The translations under genes were made by a program, and so were the position numbers. DNA of 64,000 nt, taken from assembly GCA_039972875.1 (NCBI GenBank), contig JBDWMA010000042.1, forward strand, positions 1 through 64,000, read 5' to 3'. Below the pieces are notes generated by a model. It did no database searches and was not told where the DNA came from. It saw nothing but the letters and a program-made list of their open reading frames with translations. Every line of letters starts with the position of its first letter. Within the stretch, counting starts at the first letter, position 1. Origin of the DNA: Pseudoruegeria sp039972875. Lineage in GTDB: Bacteria; Pseudomonadota; Alphaproteobacteria; Rhodobacterales; Rhodobacteraceae. This document shows positions 55,496 to 62,969 of this stretch, in pieces.

Positions 55496-56785
55496 ATGTT
55501 AATTTGGTTCCTTCCTCTCTTTTTACTGTTCCTCTTGATTGGGTTGCCTGTGTTTTTTGGCATGCTTGCCGCACCTGGCTTACTGCTTTGGATGAATGGC
55601 CAAGAACGAGACATCGCACTGCTGTATCGTAATGTTTACAATGGCATGGACAGCTTTCCTCTGATGGCCATCCCATTCTTTATGCTCGCCGGAGAATTGA
55701 TGAACCGTGGCGGCATCACCATGCGTTTGGTTGAATTTTCTCAGGCGATGATGGGCCACTTCCGGGGTGGTCTTGCGCATGTAAATGTGTTGTCTTCAAT
55801 GTTGTTTGCTGGACTATCAGGCTCTGCTGTTGCAGATACCTCAGCCCTTGGATCCATGCTGATCCCCGCTATGGAAAAACAAGGCTATACTCGCAAATTC
55901 GCCGCCGCGATCACGGCTGCCTCTTCGGTCATTGGTCCGATTATTCCGCCGTCCGGAATTATGATCATCTATGCTTATGTTATGGGCGAAAGCGTTGCTG
56001 CACTCTTTCTGGCTGGTATTGTTCCGGGCGCAATGGTGGGGATCGGCTTAATGCTCATGGTTAAGGTCATGGCCGACAAATATGACTTTCCGGTTGCGAC
56101 CCGCAAATACACTTGGCCTGAGCGAGGACAAGCCAGCCTTAAGGCGTTTTTCCCGTTATTGACCCCGGTTATCATTCTGGGCGGCATCCTTGCAGGTGTC
56201 TTTACGCCGACAGAAGCCGCCGCTGTGGCCGTTGCCTATGCGCTGGTGATTGGCTTGTTCGTTCTACGCACAATCAAGTTCAAGGACATTGGCGATATCC
56301 TGTATAAATCGGCGTTCACATCCTCGGTGGTGTTGTTGTTGGTGGGTTCTGCAATGGCGTTCAAAACCGTGGTTAGCTTGTCTCACGCCCCCGAAATCCT
56401 TGCGGAATTCATTCTGGGCCTGTCACAAAACCCACTGTTGCTTTTGTTTCTGATCAATCTGCTGTTGTTCGTGGTTGGAATGTTCTTGGATGCAGGGCCA
56501 GCTATTATCATTTTGGGACCAATCTTGGGGCCAATTTTTGTCGACCTCGGCGTTGATCCCGTCCATTTTGCAATCATCATGAGCGTGAACTTGACCGTAG
56601 GACTGGCGACGCCCCCCATGGGACTTGTACTCTTTGTGGCATCCTCGGTCTCTGGGGAAAGGGTCGAAACCATTTCCAAAGCCATATTGCCTTTCTTGGC
56701 CGTCGAAGTCGTCGTGATCTTTTTGATCACCTATATTCCGGCCATTTCCATGACAATTCCTCGTCTCACGGGGTTTGTGAATTAA
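55496..56785 (+). CDS. TRAP transporter large permease subunit (DctM family)
   Basis: 429 residues, about 11-12 membrane segments. Typical blocks: MDSFPLMAIPFFMLAGELMNRGGI, GLSGSAVADTSALGSMLIPAM, SSVIGPIIPPSGIMIIYA, VFTPTEAAAVAVAYAL and LTVGLATPPMGLVLFV. It carries the sodium-driven transport of the substrate handed over by the binding protein. Confidence 0.95.
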   Translation: MLIWFLPLFLLFLLIGLPVFFGMLAAPGLLLWMNGQERDIALLYRNVYNGMDSFPLMAIPFFMLAGELMNRGGITMRLVEFSQAMMGHFRGGLAHVNVLSSMLFAGLSGSAVADTSALGSMLIPAMEKQGYTRKFAAAITAASSVIGPIIPPSGIMIIYAYVMGESVAALFLAGIVPGAMVGIGLMLMVKVMADKYDFPVATRKYTWPERGQASLKAFFPLLTPVIILGGILAGVFTPTEAAAVAVAYALVIGLFVLRTIKFKDIGDILYKSAFTSSVVLLLVGSAMAFKTVVSLSHAPEILAEFILGLSQNPLLLLFLINLLLFVVGMFLDAGPAIIILGPILGPIFVDLGVDPVHFAIIMSVNLTVGLATPPMGLVLFVASSVSGERVETISKAILPFLAVEVVVIFLITYIPAISMTIPRLTGFVN

Positions 56786-56818
56786 TTTGAAACGTGCACC
56801 AAAAACTGGGAGGTTTTT

Positions 56819-57877
56819 ATGATTAAAGGCACTTTGAAGTCGCTCATGATTGCGACAATGCTTGCAGGGTCCGCTCTGTCAGCAGCGGCAGCGGATTACA
56901 CAATCCGCGCGACAGCCAACTCTAACGAAAATGACGAAGACTACGACGGTCTAGTGGTGTTTAAAAACTACGTCGAAGCGGCATCCAATGGTGCAATCGA
57001 AGTAGAACTTTTCATCGGGACACAGCTCTGCTCGAAAGGCGCTGAATGTCTTCAAGGCATCGCCGATGGGTCCATCGACGTTTATATCTCCACATCTGGC
57101 GGCGCGTCTGGCATTTTCCCTTACGTTCAGGTTCTTGATCTGCCTTACTTAATGGCGGATGACCGCATCGCAGAGGCCGTCCTGCAGGGTGATTTCACCC
57201 GTACAATGCGCGACATGGCGCTCGCCTCTTCTGGTGATAAAATTCGCCTGATGACCATTGGGAACACCGGCGGCTGGCGCAACTTTGCCAACACGAAACG
57301 CCGTGTGGCATCCCCGTCCGACATGGAAGGTCTAAAGATCCGAACAGTGGTCGCCGATCTGCCACAAGAGCTGGTCAAAGCCCTTGGTGCATCTCCTACC
57401 CCGATCCCATGGCCTGAGCTGTTCACATCCTTCCAAACTGGTGTTGTTGAAGGGTCCAAAAACGGCATCACAGACATCATGGGTATGAAATTCCCAGATG
57501 CAGGTCTGCAATATGTAACACTTGATGGCCATGCTTACATGGGTGCCTTGTGGTGGATGTCCAACGATACATTCATGGCCATGCCAGAAGACATGCGTCG
57601 TGTTGTGGTCGATGGGTTCTACGCCCTACAACAAGCCACATTTGCCTCACCAAAGCGTAAATCCATCCAAGCTTACTCTGACTTTGTTGCAGGTGGTGGT
57701 GACCTTTATGTTCCGACACCAGAGGAAAAAGCTGCGTTCAAAGACGCCGCAGCTCCGGTTTATGACTGGTTCAAAGGCAACATCGATGGTGGTCCCGAAA
57801 TTTTTGAAGCTCTAGAAGCTGCTGTTGCACAAGCCGAAGGCAACATCAACGAAGGCCGTGACAAAGACCTTAATTAA
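56819..57877 (+). CDS. TRAP transporter substrate-binding protein (DctP family)
   Basis: 352 residues with a Sec signal peptide (to about SALSAAAA). DctP blocks are ELFIGTQLCSKGAECLQGIADGSIDV, TIGNTGGWRNFANTKRRVASPSDMEGLKIRT (with the Arg that usually binds an acidic group) and WPELFTSFQTGVVEGSKNG. The unusual extra Cys pair near CSKGAEC may form a disulfide. It would capture an anionic substrate, in keeping with a sulfonated sugar. GGGAGG precedes the ATG and a strong terminator follows. Confidence 0.93.
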   Translation: MIKGTLKSLMIATMLAGSALSAAAADYTIRATANSNENDEDYDGLVVFKNYVEAASNGAIEVELFIGTQLCSKGAECLQGIADGSIDVYISTSGGASGIFPYVQVLDLPYLMADDRIAEAVLQGDFTRTMRDMALASSGDKIRLMTIGNTGGWRNFANTKRRVASPSDMEGLKIRTVVADLPQELVKALGASPTPIPWPELFTSFQTGVVEGSKNGITDIMGMKFPDAGLQYVTLDGHAYMGALWWMSNDTFMAMPEDMRRVVVDGFYALQQATFASPKRKSIQAYSDFVAGGGDLYVPTPEEKAAFKDAAAPVYDWFKGNIDGGPEIFEALEAAVAQAEGNINEGRDKDLN

Positions 57878-57902
57878 TCAATCCGAAAAGATTGTACAAT
57901 TT

Positions 57903-57933
57903 TGGGGCGCTGGATTTTCCAGCGCCCCTTTTT
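57903..57933 (+). terminator. Strong terminator of the TRAP operon
   Basis: GGGGCGCTGGA (57903-57913) pairs with TCCAGCGCCCC (57917-57927), 11 bp, then six T. It closes the island on the right. Confidence 0.93.
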
Positions 57934-57974
57934 TAAAACCACCGACAATCGACCTGCGGCCCCGGCCAAAGTAT

Positions 57975-59219
57975 TTACCGCGAATGGAAATTTTGTTGGA
58001 GTTGCCCCCTTAAACGCAACCGCTCAGGGTAATCCGCAAGAAATTGATCTGGTGGTACACCATCCCAAACCTGCGCATATACCCGCATTTTGTTGCCGCC
58101 ATATATTTTTGCCAAATCTTCATTCGAATAACCCCGTTCCCAAAGATCATCCGTCATTGCCGCAAGAATCTTTGCCAGCTCTCCGCTGCCGGTTGCCCCT
58201 TTGTTGAATGCGTCGATCATATATCCGCCGTCATCATACATCGAAGCGTTCTTGGTCGCAAAATTCACAATTAGCTCGGTCGAAAACATGTCATCTGTGG
58301 CAATTCCCACATGATCCACCCCAAGGAGCTGGACATAGTAATCAACCATATCAGCCGCTTGCGCTGGCGAAATGTCGTCCGGCCAGATCCCGTCTAACAT
58401 CCATTCCGTAAATGTCGGAGAGACATACCCGCCAGAAGCTGCCGCCCGCAGGGCTTCGTCATCTGGAATTGCGCGATAACACCCGCGCGGCGTTGCATCA
58501 GGTTCATTTTCATAAAGCCCCGCCGGAACAGAATGTGTGTAGACAAAGGGTACGCCCGGGTAGTTTTCCTCCATGTAAGTCATCGCATCATTGGCGGTCT
58601 TTGATCCTGTATGACTCAAGTCCAATAAGATCCCAAACCGCACCATTTCATCGATCACCGATTTACCCCATGGGGTCAGGCCAACATCACGCCCATTATA
58701 CGCCGCCAATTGCCCAGATCCGGTGCGGAAGATATCGTTATAGGCAAGGATCATGCTCTTGATCCCCATATCCTTTAGTGTTGCCATTTTTTTCAGATCC
58801 CCATTTAGGATCGTCGCTGTCTGGCTATTCCAAATCACAGCTGTGCGCCCTTGAATGTGGGCCGCTTCGATGTCGCGTGTATTGTTTACAATTTGAAAGT
58901 TTTGGGGTTGTTCTGCAATGGCCGCTCGAAAATGATAATGCTGTTCTAACAACGTTTCAAAAGACATATCAGCTGCCGTTAACGTTATTTCGTGGCCTGT
59001 AATCCCATTGTCCCGAGCACGCTGAAAATAGGTGTGTAATTGATCGTAATCCGTCCATCCTGTACCGTACGGGCTTGCCAACATCCCGATGACCAACGTG
59101 TCTTTTACAAATTGGACGGCCTCTTCGGATGCAGGCCATGTTTTGCTTTCTTCACTGGCCATTGCTGCGCATCCGACAAAAACCGAAGCGCAGAGTGACG
59201 CTAACATCGTTTTGATCAT
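57975..59219 (-). CDS. Exported M19 (renal dipeptidase) family protein with altered metal site
   Basis: 414 residues with a signal peptide (about 1-21). It keeps the M19 frame: a segment TAADMSFETLLEQH, HIQGRTAVIWNSQTA, GILLDLSHTGSKTANDAM (H203) and PFVYTHSVPAG (H229), then DHVGIATDDM. The N-terminal HxD that normally binds the first metal is missing (VIGMLASPYGTGW stands there) and the bridging Glu is Asn (N131). Relatives of this form probably exist in roseobacters. It converges on the TRAP operon. A peptidase role is therefore doubtful. Confidence 0.8.
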   Translation of the reverse strand: MIKTMLASLCASVFVGCAAMASEESKTWPASEEAVQFVKDTLVIGMLASPYGTGWTDYDQLHTYFQRARDNGITGHEITLTAADMSFETLLEQHYHFRAAIAEQPQNFQIVNNTRDIEAAHIQGRTAVIWNSQTATILNGDLKKMATLKDMGIKSMILAYNDIFRTGSGQLAAYNGRDVGLTPWGKSVIDEMVRFGILLDLSHTGSKTANDAMTYMEENYPGVPFVYTHSVPAGLYENEPDATPRGCYRAIPDDEALRAAASGGYVSPTFTEWMLDGIWPDDISPAQAADMVDYYVQLLGVDHVGIATDDMFSTELIVNFATKNASMYDDGGYMIDAFNKGATGSGELAKILAAMTDDLWERGYSNEDLAKIYGGNKMRVYAQVWDGVPPDQFLADYPERLRLRGQLQQNFHSR

Positions 59220-59285
59220 TATACTTCTCCTTAAATTCTATATTCGTTCAACATCGTATTTCGATGAACCAAGTCAAAAACACGG

Positions 59286-59582
59286 TTAGCAATCGCCGGA
59301 CGGTAACATTGTGACATCAGAGTAGCGTCCCTGGGCGGTGGTAATTTCGGCGCAAGCACCATTGGAGCGGTTAACCCAATAGCTGGTTAAACCTTCAGAC
59401 CTGATTAACTCAAATCCGAGTGTCTGAATCCCCATCTCTGCCTGCCCAGCTTTGGCCCCTTCAAAAGAAGACAAATCACTATTGCTGCCAACAATGGGCG
59501 CAGATGCGGGCGCTTCAACTGCTTGGCAAGCGCAAAGCCCGATGGACGCTAGAAAAACAAATGCAGCGTTAACATGGTTCAT
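59286..59582 (-). CDS. Small lipoprotein
   Basis: 98 residues from ATG 59582, with GGAGA upstream. A lipoprotein signal ends in SIGLCAC (lipobox). The mature part has SSFEGAKAGQAEMGIQTLGFEL and ends YSDVTMLPSGDC, a pattern seen in small exported alphaproteobacterial proteins that I cannot name. It starts 10 bases after the next gene ends, so the two are likely co-expressed. Confidence 0.75.
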   Translation of the reverse strand: MNHVNAAFVFLASIGLCACQAVEAPASAPIVGSNSDLSSFEGAKAGQAEMGIQTLGFELIRSEGLTSYWVNRSNGACAEITTAQGRYSDVTMLPSGDC

Positions 59583-59592
59583 CGTCTTCTCC

Positions 59593-60204
59593 TTATTCAA
59601 TCCCAAAGATCACGGTGTATTCTTGTAACTGATTGCTGCGATTGACGATTTCGACCATGTGCTTTCCGCTTTGCCAAAGTTGACCACGGTATTCCCTGTC
59701 TGACGCCGTCAGATCCAAAAGAAAGGATCCATCCGGATTAAATATTTGATAGTCCAGAGGAGCGTCAGAAGCAGCGACATGCACATATAGAAATTGTCCA
59801 TCCTGAGCACCCAACGTGTACTGTGCCGAGCTGCCCGGAGTAAGCGTTCCCATCAATTCCGTTCCGGACGTCCCCTTCGCAAACTGAATGGATTGCCGCG
59901 TGATTTCAGGCTCTGACACAACACCCTTATTGTCATCCATCGCATTTATAACACGCAACGTCTCAACCGCCCCGTCGGAATAGGCCAAACATTCCCAGAT
60001 GGTTCCTCCGGCATCCCTTAAAGTGACCAAAGTTGCAGCCTCGGAAAATTCTGAGTCTAAAACGGTCCCAGACGCCCCGTCCGCCCCCCCATCTGCCCGT
60101 AGCCTATCAATACATCCGTCTATTGCGGCCTGTTCCGCTGCGGCAAGCTCGGTTCCCATTGCACAAGCAATGATCAACACCATTGGGTATATATTCTTGT
60201 GCAT
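59593..60204 (-). CDS. Exported protein of unknown function
   Basis: 203 residues from ATG 60204 with GGAGG upstream. A signal peptide (about 1-22) is followed by a domain with CIDRLRADGGADGASGTVLDSEFSEAATLV and a C-terminal beta-rich domain like those in bacterial pre-peptidase (PPC-type) folds (YTLGAQDGQFLYVHVAASDAPLDYQIF). It lies just upstream of the small lipoprotein gene, whose sequence type often occurs beside this first domain. Function unknown. Confidence 0.75.
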   Translation of the reverse strand: MHKNIYPMVLIIACAMGTELAAAEQAAIDGCIDRLRADGGADGASGTVLDSEFSEAATLVTLRDAGGTIWECLAYSDGAVETLRVINAMDDNKGVVSEPEITRQSIQFAKGTSGTELMGTLTPGSSAQYTLGAQDGQFLYVHVAASDAPLDYQIFNPDGSFLLDLTASDREYRGQLWQSGKHMVEIVNRSNQLQEYTVIFGIE

Positions 60205-60442
60205 GCGTCCTCCCGAAAAACACAAACTCGTTGTTTTAATAGAAAATCAGATGAGTCTGCGCCCCATATTAATTGTGATTCTATGCCGAATTTTTTTCAG
60301 GCTTACACACAATTAGGGATTCTCAATGGAGAAAATTAGAAAAACACCATTTCCACACCATAAAAAACGTTGTGAATACTGGGCAATGTGCCAAAGGTGA
60401 CCTTTGAACCCATTATCAAAATGCTAAACATCCGAGGCCCAT

Positions 60443-61054
60443 TTGCAATCAGATACTCTTCACACCTATTCTGAAAATTCGGATCTATTTATCCAAAAAT
60501 ATGAAAGCATTTCTTCGGAAACGCTTTTGTCTCATGTGTTCACATATTTTCCACCAGCACCTGCGCGCATTCTAGATATCGGGGCCGGCACCGGCAGAGA
60601 CGCCAACTGGCTTTCTAGACTTGGATATATTGTTACGGCAGTGGAGCCCGTCGCAGCCTTTCGACAAGCGGCAGTCACCCTGCACCCAACACCCAAAATT
60701 ACTTGGCATGATGATCATCTGCCGGATTTATCCAAATTGACAAAGCGCGGGGGAACATTTGATCTCATTCTTTTGAGTGCAGTCTGGCATCACCTCGATG
60801 CAAAAGCACAGGACAAATCGCTGAAACGGTTTCAAGAACTCTTAGGGCCAAACGGGAAAATAATTCTGTCCATCCGGCAGGGCAAAGACATTTTGGATAA
60901 TCGGGCTGCCACGCAATCAACCCTCAACACAACCAGAACGGCAGAGCATCTTGGTTATAGAGTTGAGGCCCGTCAGATCACACAATCCGTCCAGACACAA
61001 AACAAAGAAGACGGTGTCGTCTGGATCTGGTTGGTGCTTGATAAATACGCCTAA
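60443..61054 (+). CDS. SAM-dependent methyltransferase, class I
   Basis: 203 residues from a TTG start at 60443, which has GAGG 6 bases upstream. Motif I is ARILDIGAGTGRDANWL, followed by the acidic VTAVEPVAAFRQAAV and DLILLSAVWHHLD. The substrate is unknown. It stands alone between an opposite-strand gene and the desaturase. Confidence 0.85.
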   Translation: MQSDTLHTYSENSDLFIQKYESISSETLLSHVFTYFPPAPARILDIGAGTGRDANWLSRLGYIVTAVEPVAAFRQAAVTLHPTPKITWHDDHLPDLSKLTKRGGTFDLILLSAVWHHLDAKAQDKSLKRFQELLGPNGKIILSIRQGKDILDNRAATQSTLNTTRTAEHLGYRVEARQITQSVQTQNKEDGVVWIWLVLDKYA

Positions 61055-61375
61055 ACGTGTAGTCGACATTGACGACACACCCATAGCGTTAAACCCTGAT
61101 TCCCCACGAAATTGGCCTATCGGTCCAAATATAGCGTAGCCTCCCTAAAAGGCTTCCATCACAACACCAAATACGGCGCGTAACATAGGAAAAAATCCCG
61201 TTTTTTCAGCAATGCTAGACTCAACACCGACGTCAATGTACTAAGGCGAAACCTTGCCCATCCTGAGCATGTTCGATTGCGAGAAACCCAATCGAGATCA
61301 CCGTTCAATTAGGCCAGACAAACCACCTCGCGGCACTCTGCCGGGGGAACGATACAAGAAAAGATACAGGCCCAA
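61055..61375. other. Gene-free stretch before the desaturase
   Basis: About 320 bases between the methyltransferase and the desaturase. I see no ORF with a site, no RNA fold with a clear terminator and no repeat. It should hold the desaturase promoter. Confidence 0.4.
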
Positions 61376-62434
61376 ATGAACGCATCTCTGCCGCAGTCCC
61401 TCACCGAGGCTGCACCAGTTACGCCCGCGCTGACGCCCTCTAAAGATGCCCGTGAATGGGTGCGTGTTCTGGCCCAATATCGAGAGCCAAACACCGCACG
61501 TAGCCTATTGGAGCTGACTCTGACATTGCTGCCATTTTTTACTCTGTGGGGCGCTGCATGGGCCGCGTTGACAGTGTCACCATTTTTATCGCTTGCGATC
61601 GCAGTATTGAATGGCTTTTTTCTTGTTCGGTTGTTCGTAATCCAACATGACTGTGGTCATGGATCTTTCTTAGCGAACCGGCGCGCCATGGATTGGGTCG
61701 GCCGTAGCCTCGGCGTTCTGACGGTGACCCCTTACATGGTTTGGCGCCATTCTCATTCGATCCACCACTCCGCGGCCGGAAATCTGGAACAACGTGGCAT
61801 AGGCGATATTAATACGCTTACCCTGAATGAATATCGGGACCTCTCCCGGTTTGGACGGTTTGGATATCATTTGTACCGCAATCCACTGTTCATGTTCGGA
61901 GTCGTACCTGCCTATCTGTTTCTGTTCCAACATCGCATCCCTCTTGGTTACATGACCGAAGGCAAACGGTTCTGGATCAGCACCCAAGGCTCAAACCTTG
62001 CAACCGGGCTTTTGATTGCAACAATCGTATATTTCGGCGGATGGCAGCCCATTTTTTGGATTTTCATCCCAACCGTGATCGCCGCTGCGACTCTTGGCAT
62101 GTGGTTGTTTTACGTTCAGCACCAATTTGAAGACACCCATTGGGATCATGATGTTGATTGGCAACTGCATGAGGCCGCCCTGCACGGCTCCTCTTTCTAC
62201 GACTTGCCGCAACCGTTTCGGTGGCTGTCTGCAAATATTGGCGTGCACCACGTCCATCACCTTTATTCCCGCATTCCATTTTACCGCTTGATGGATGTCA
62301 TTCGCGATCACCCAGAGTTGGCCGAAGATCAACGTATGACTCTAGGCGAAAGCCTCGTCTCTGCGCGCCTACACATCTGGAATGAAGACACGCGTAAACT
62401 GCTGTCTTTTAAAGATGCCCGCGCACTTTTGTAA
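61376..62434 (+). CDS. Fatty acid desaturase (acyl-lipid type)
   Basis: 352 residues with four or more membrane segments and three di-iron His boxes: HDCGH (91-95), HSHSIHH (125-131) and HHVHH near residue 288. This is the DesA-like acyl-lipid desaturase arrangement. It would introduce a double bond into membrane lipid acyl chains, perhaps at delta-12; the position is not decidable from sequence by eye. Codon use looks like the neighbours. Confidence 0.9.
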   Translation: MNASLPQSLTEAAPVTPALTPSKDAREWVRVLAQYREPNTARSLLELTLTLLPFFTLWGAAWAALTVSPFLSLAIAVLNGFFLVRLFVIQHDCGHGSFLANRRAMDWVGRSLGVLTVTPYMVWRHSHSIHHSAAGNLEQRGIGDINTLTLNEYRDLSRFGRFGYHLYRNPLFMFGVVPAYLFLFQHRIPLGYMTEGKRFWISTQGSNLATGLLIATIVYFGGWQPIFWIFIPTVIAAATLGMWLFYVQHQFEDTHWDHDVDWQLHEAALHGSSFYDLPQPFRWLSANIGVHHVHHLYSRIPFYRLMDVIRDHPELAEDQRMTLGESLVSARLHIWNEDTRKLLSFKDARALL

Positions 62435-62498
62435 TTCTGAATAAAATCGCTGTTTTTCCGTTTCGCTTATGTACAAAACGGGAAAACAGGTGAAAACT

Positions 62499-62969
62499 CT
62501 ACCGAAACGGATACATCCAAACACGGTAGTCATCGACCAGAATATGCGCTTTTTCAATCTGCTCTTTCGTCATCTTTTTAACGACCTCTTCTTGCGAAAT
62601 CGCCGCATCCGGGTCGCCTCCGATTGCGCTAAGCACATACCACATGTAAGCGCGCATCAAATCAGGCGTGGGCATGCCAAGGCCAACCTCATAATACCAT
62701 CCAACACCGGATTGCGCACCTGGATGTCCTTTCATGGCGCTCCTCAGATACCAATCAAACGCCCGTTCATAGTCTTGCTCAACGCCCAGGCCCATCGCAT
62801 ACATGACGCCAATCAATTCCTCTGCATCGGCATTGCCAGACCGGGCAGCAGGCCAAAGCGCCTCATGGGCCTCTACAAATTCACCGGCCTCCATCATGTC
62901 GCGCGCAACTTCGATGTCAGCCAATGCTGGCGCAGCCATCAGCGAAATCGCAAGAACCCATTTAAACAT
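62499..62969 (-). CDS. Exported Sel1-repeat protein
   Basis: 156 residues with a signal peptide (to about ALADIE). Two Sel1/TPR-like repeats are seen: AEELIGVMYAMGLGVEQDYERAFDWYLRSAM and AQSGVGWYYEVGLGMPTPDLMRAYMWYVLSA. Such proteins act as periplasmic adaptors. Its ATG directly abuts the start of the divergent peroxidase gene. Confidence 0.85.
   Translation of the reverse strand: MFKWVLAISLMAAPALADIEVARDMMEAGEFVEAHEALWPAARSGNADAEELIGVMYAMGLGVEQDYERAFDWYLRSAMKGHPGAQSGVGWYYEVGLGMPTPDLMRAYMWYVLSAIGGDPDAAISQEEVVKKMTKEQIEKAHILVDDYRVWMYPFR

Noticed and set aside
54525..55676. Open frame of 383 codons on the minus strand
   Set aside because: It is the antisense of smoA and dctQ, both clear family members with good starts, and its product is low-complexity with no recognisable domain.
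60326..60400. Possible 24-residue peptide (MEKIRKTPF...)
   Set aside because: There is no ribosome binding site and nothing to compare it with. It is too short to support.
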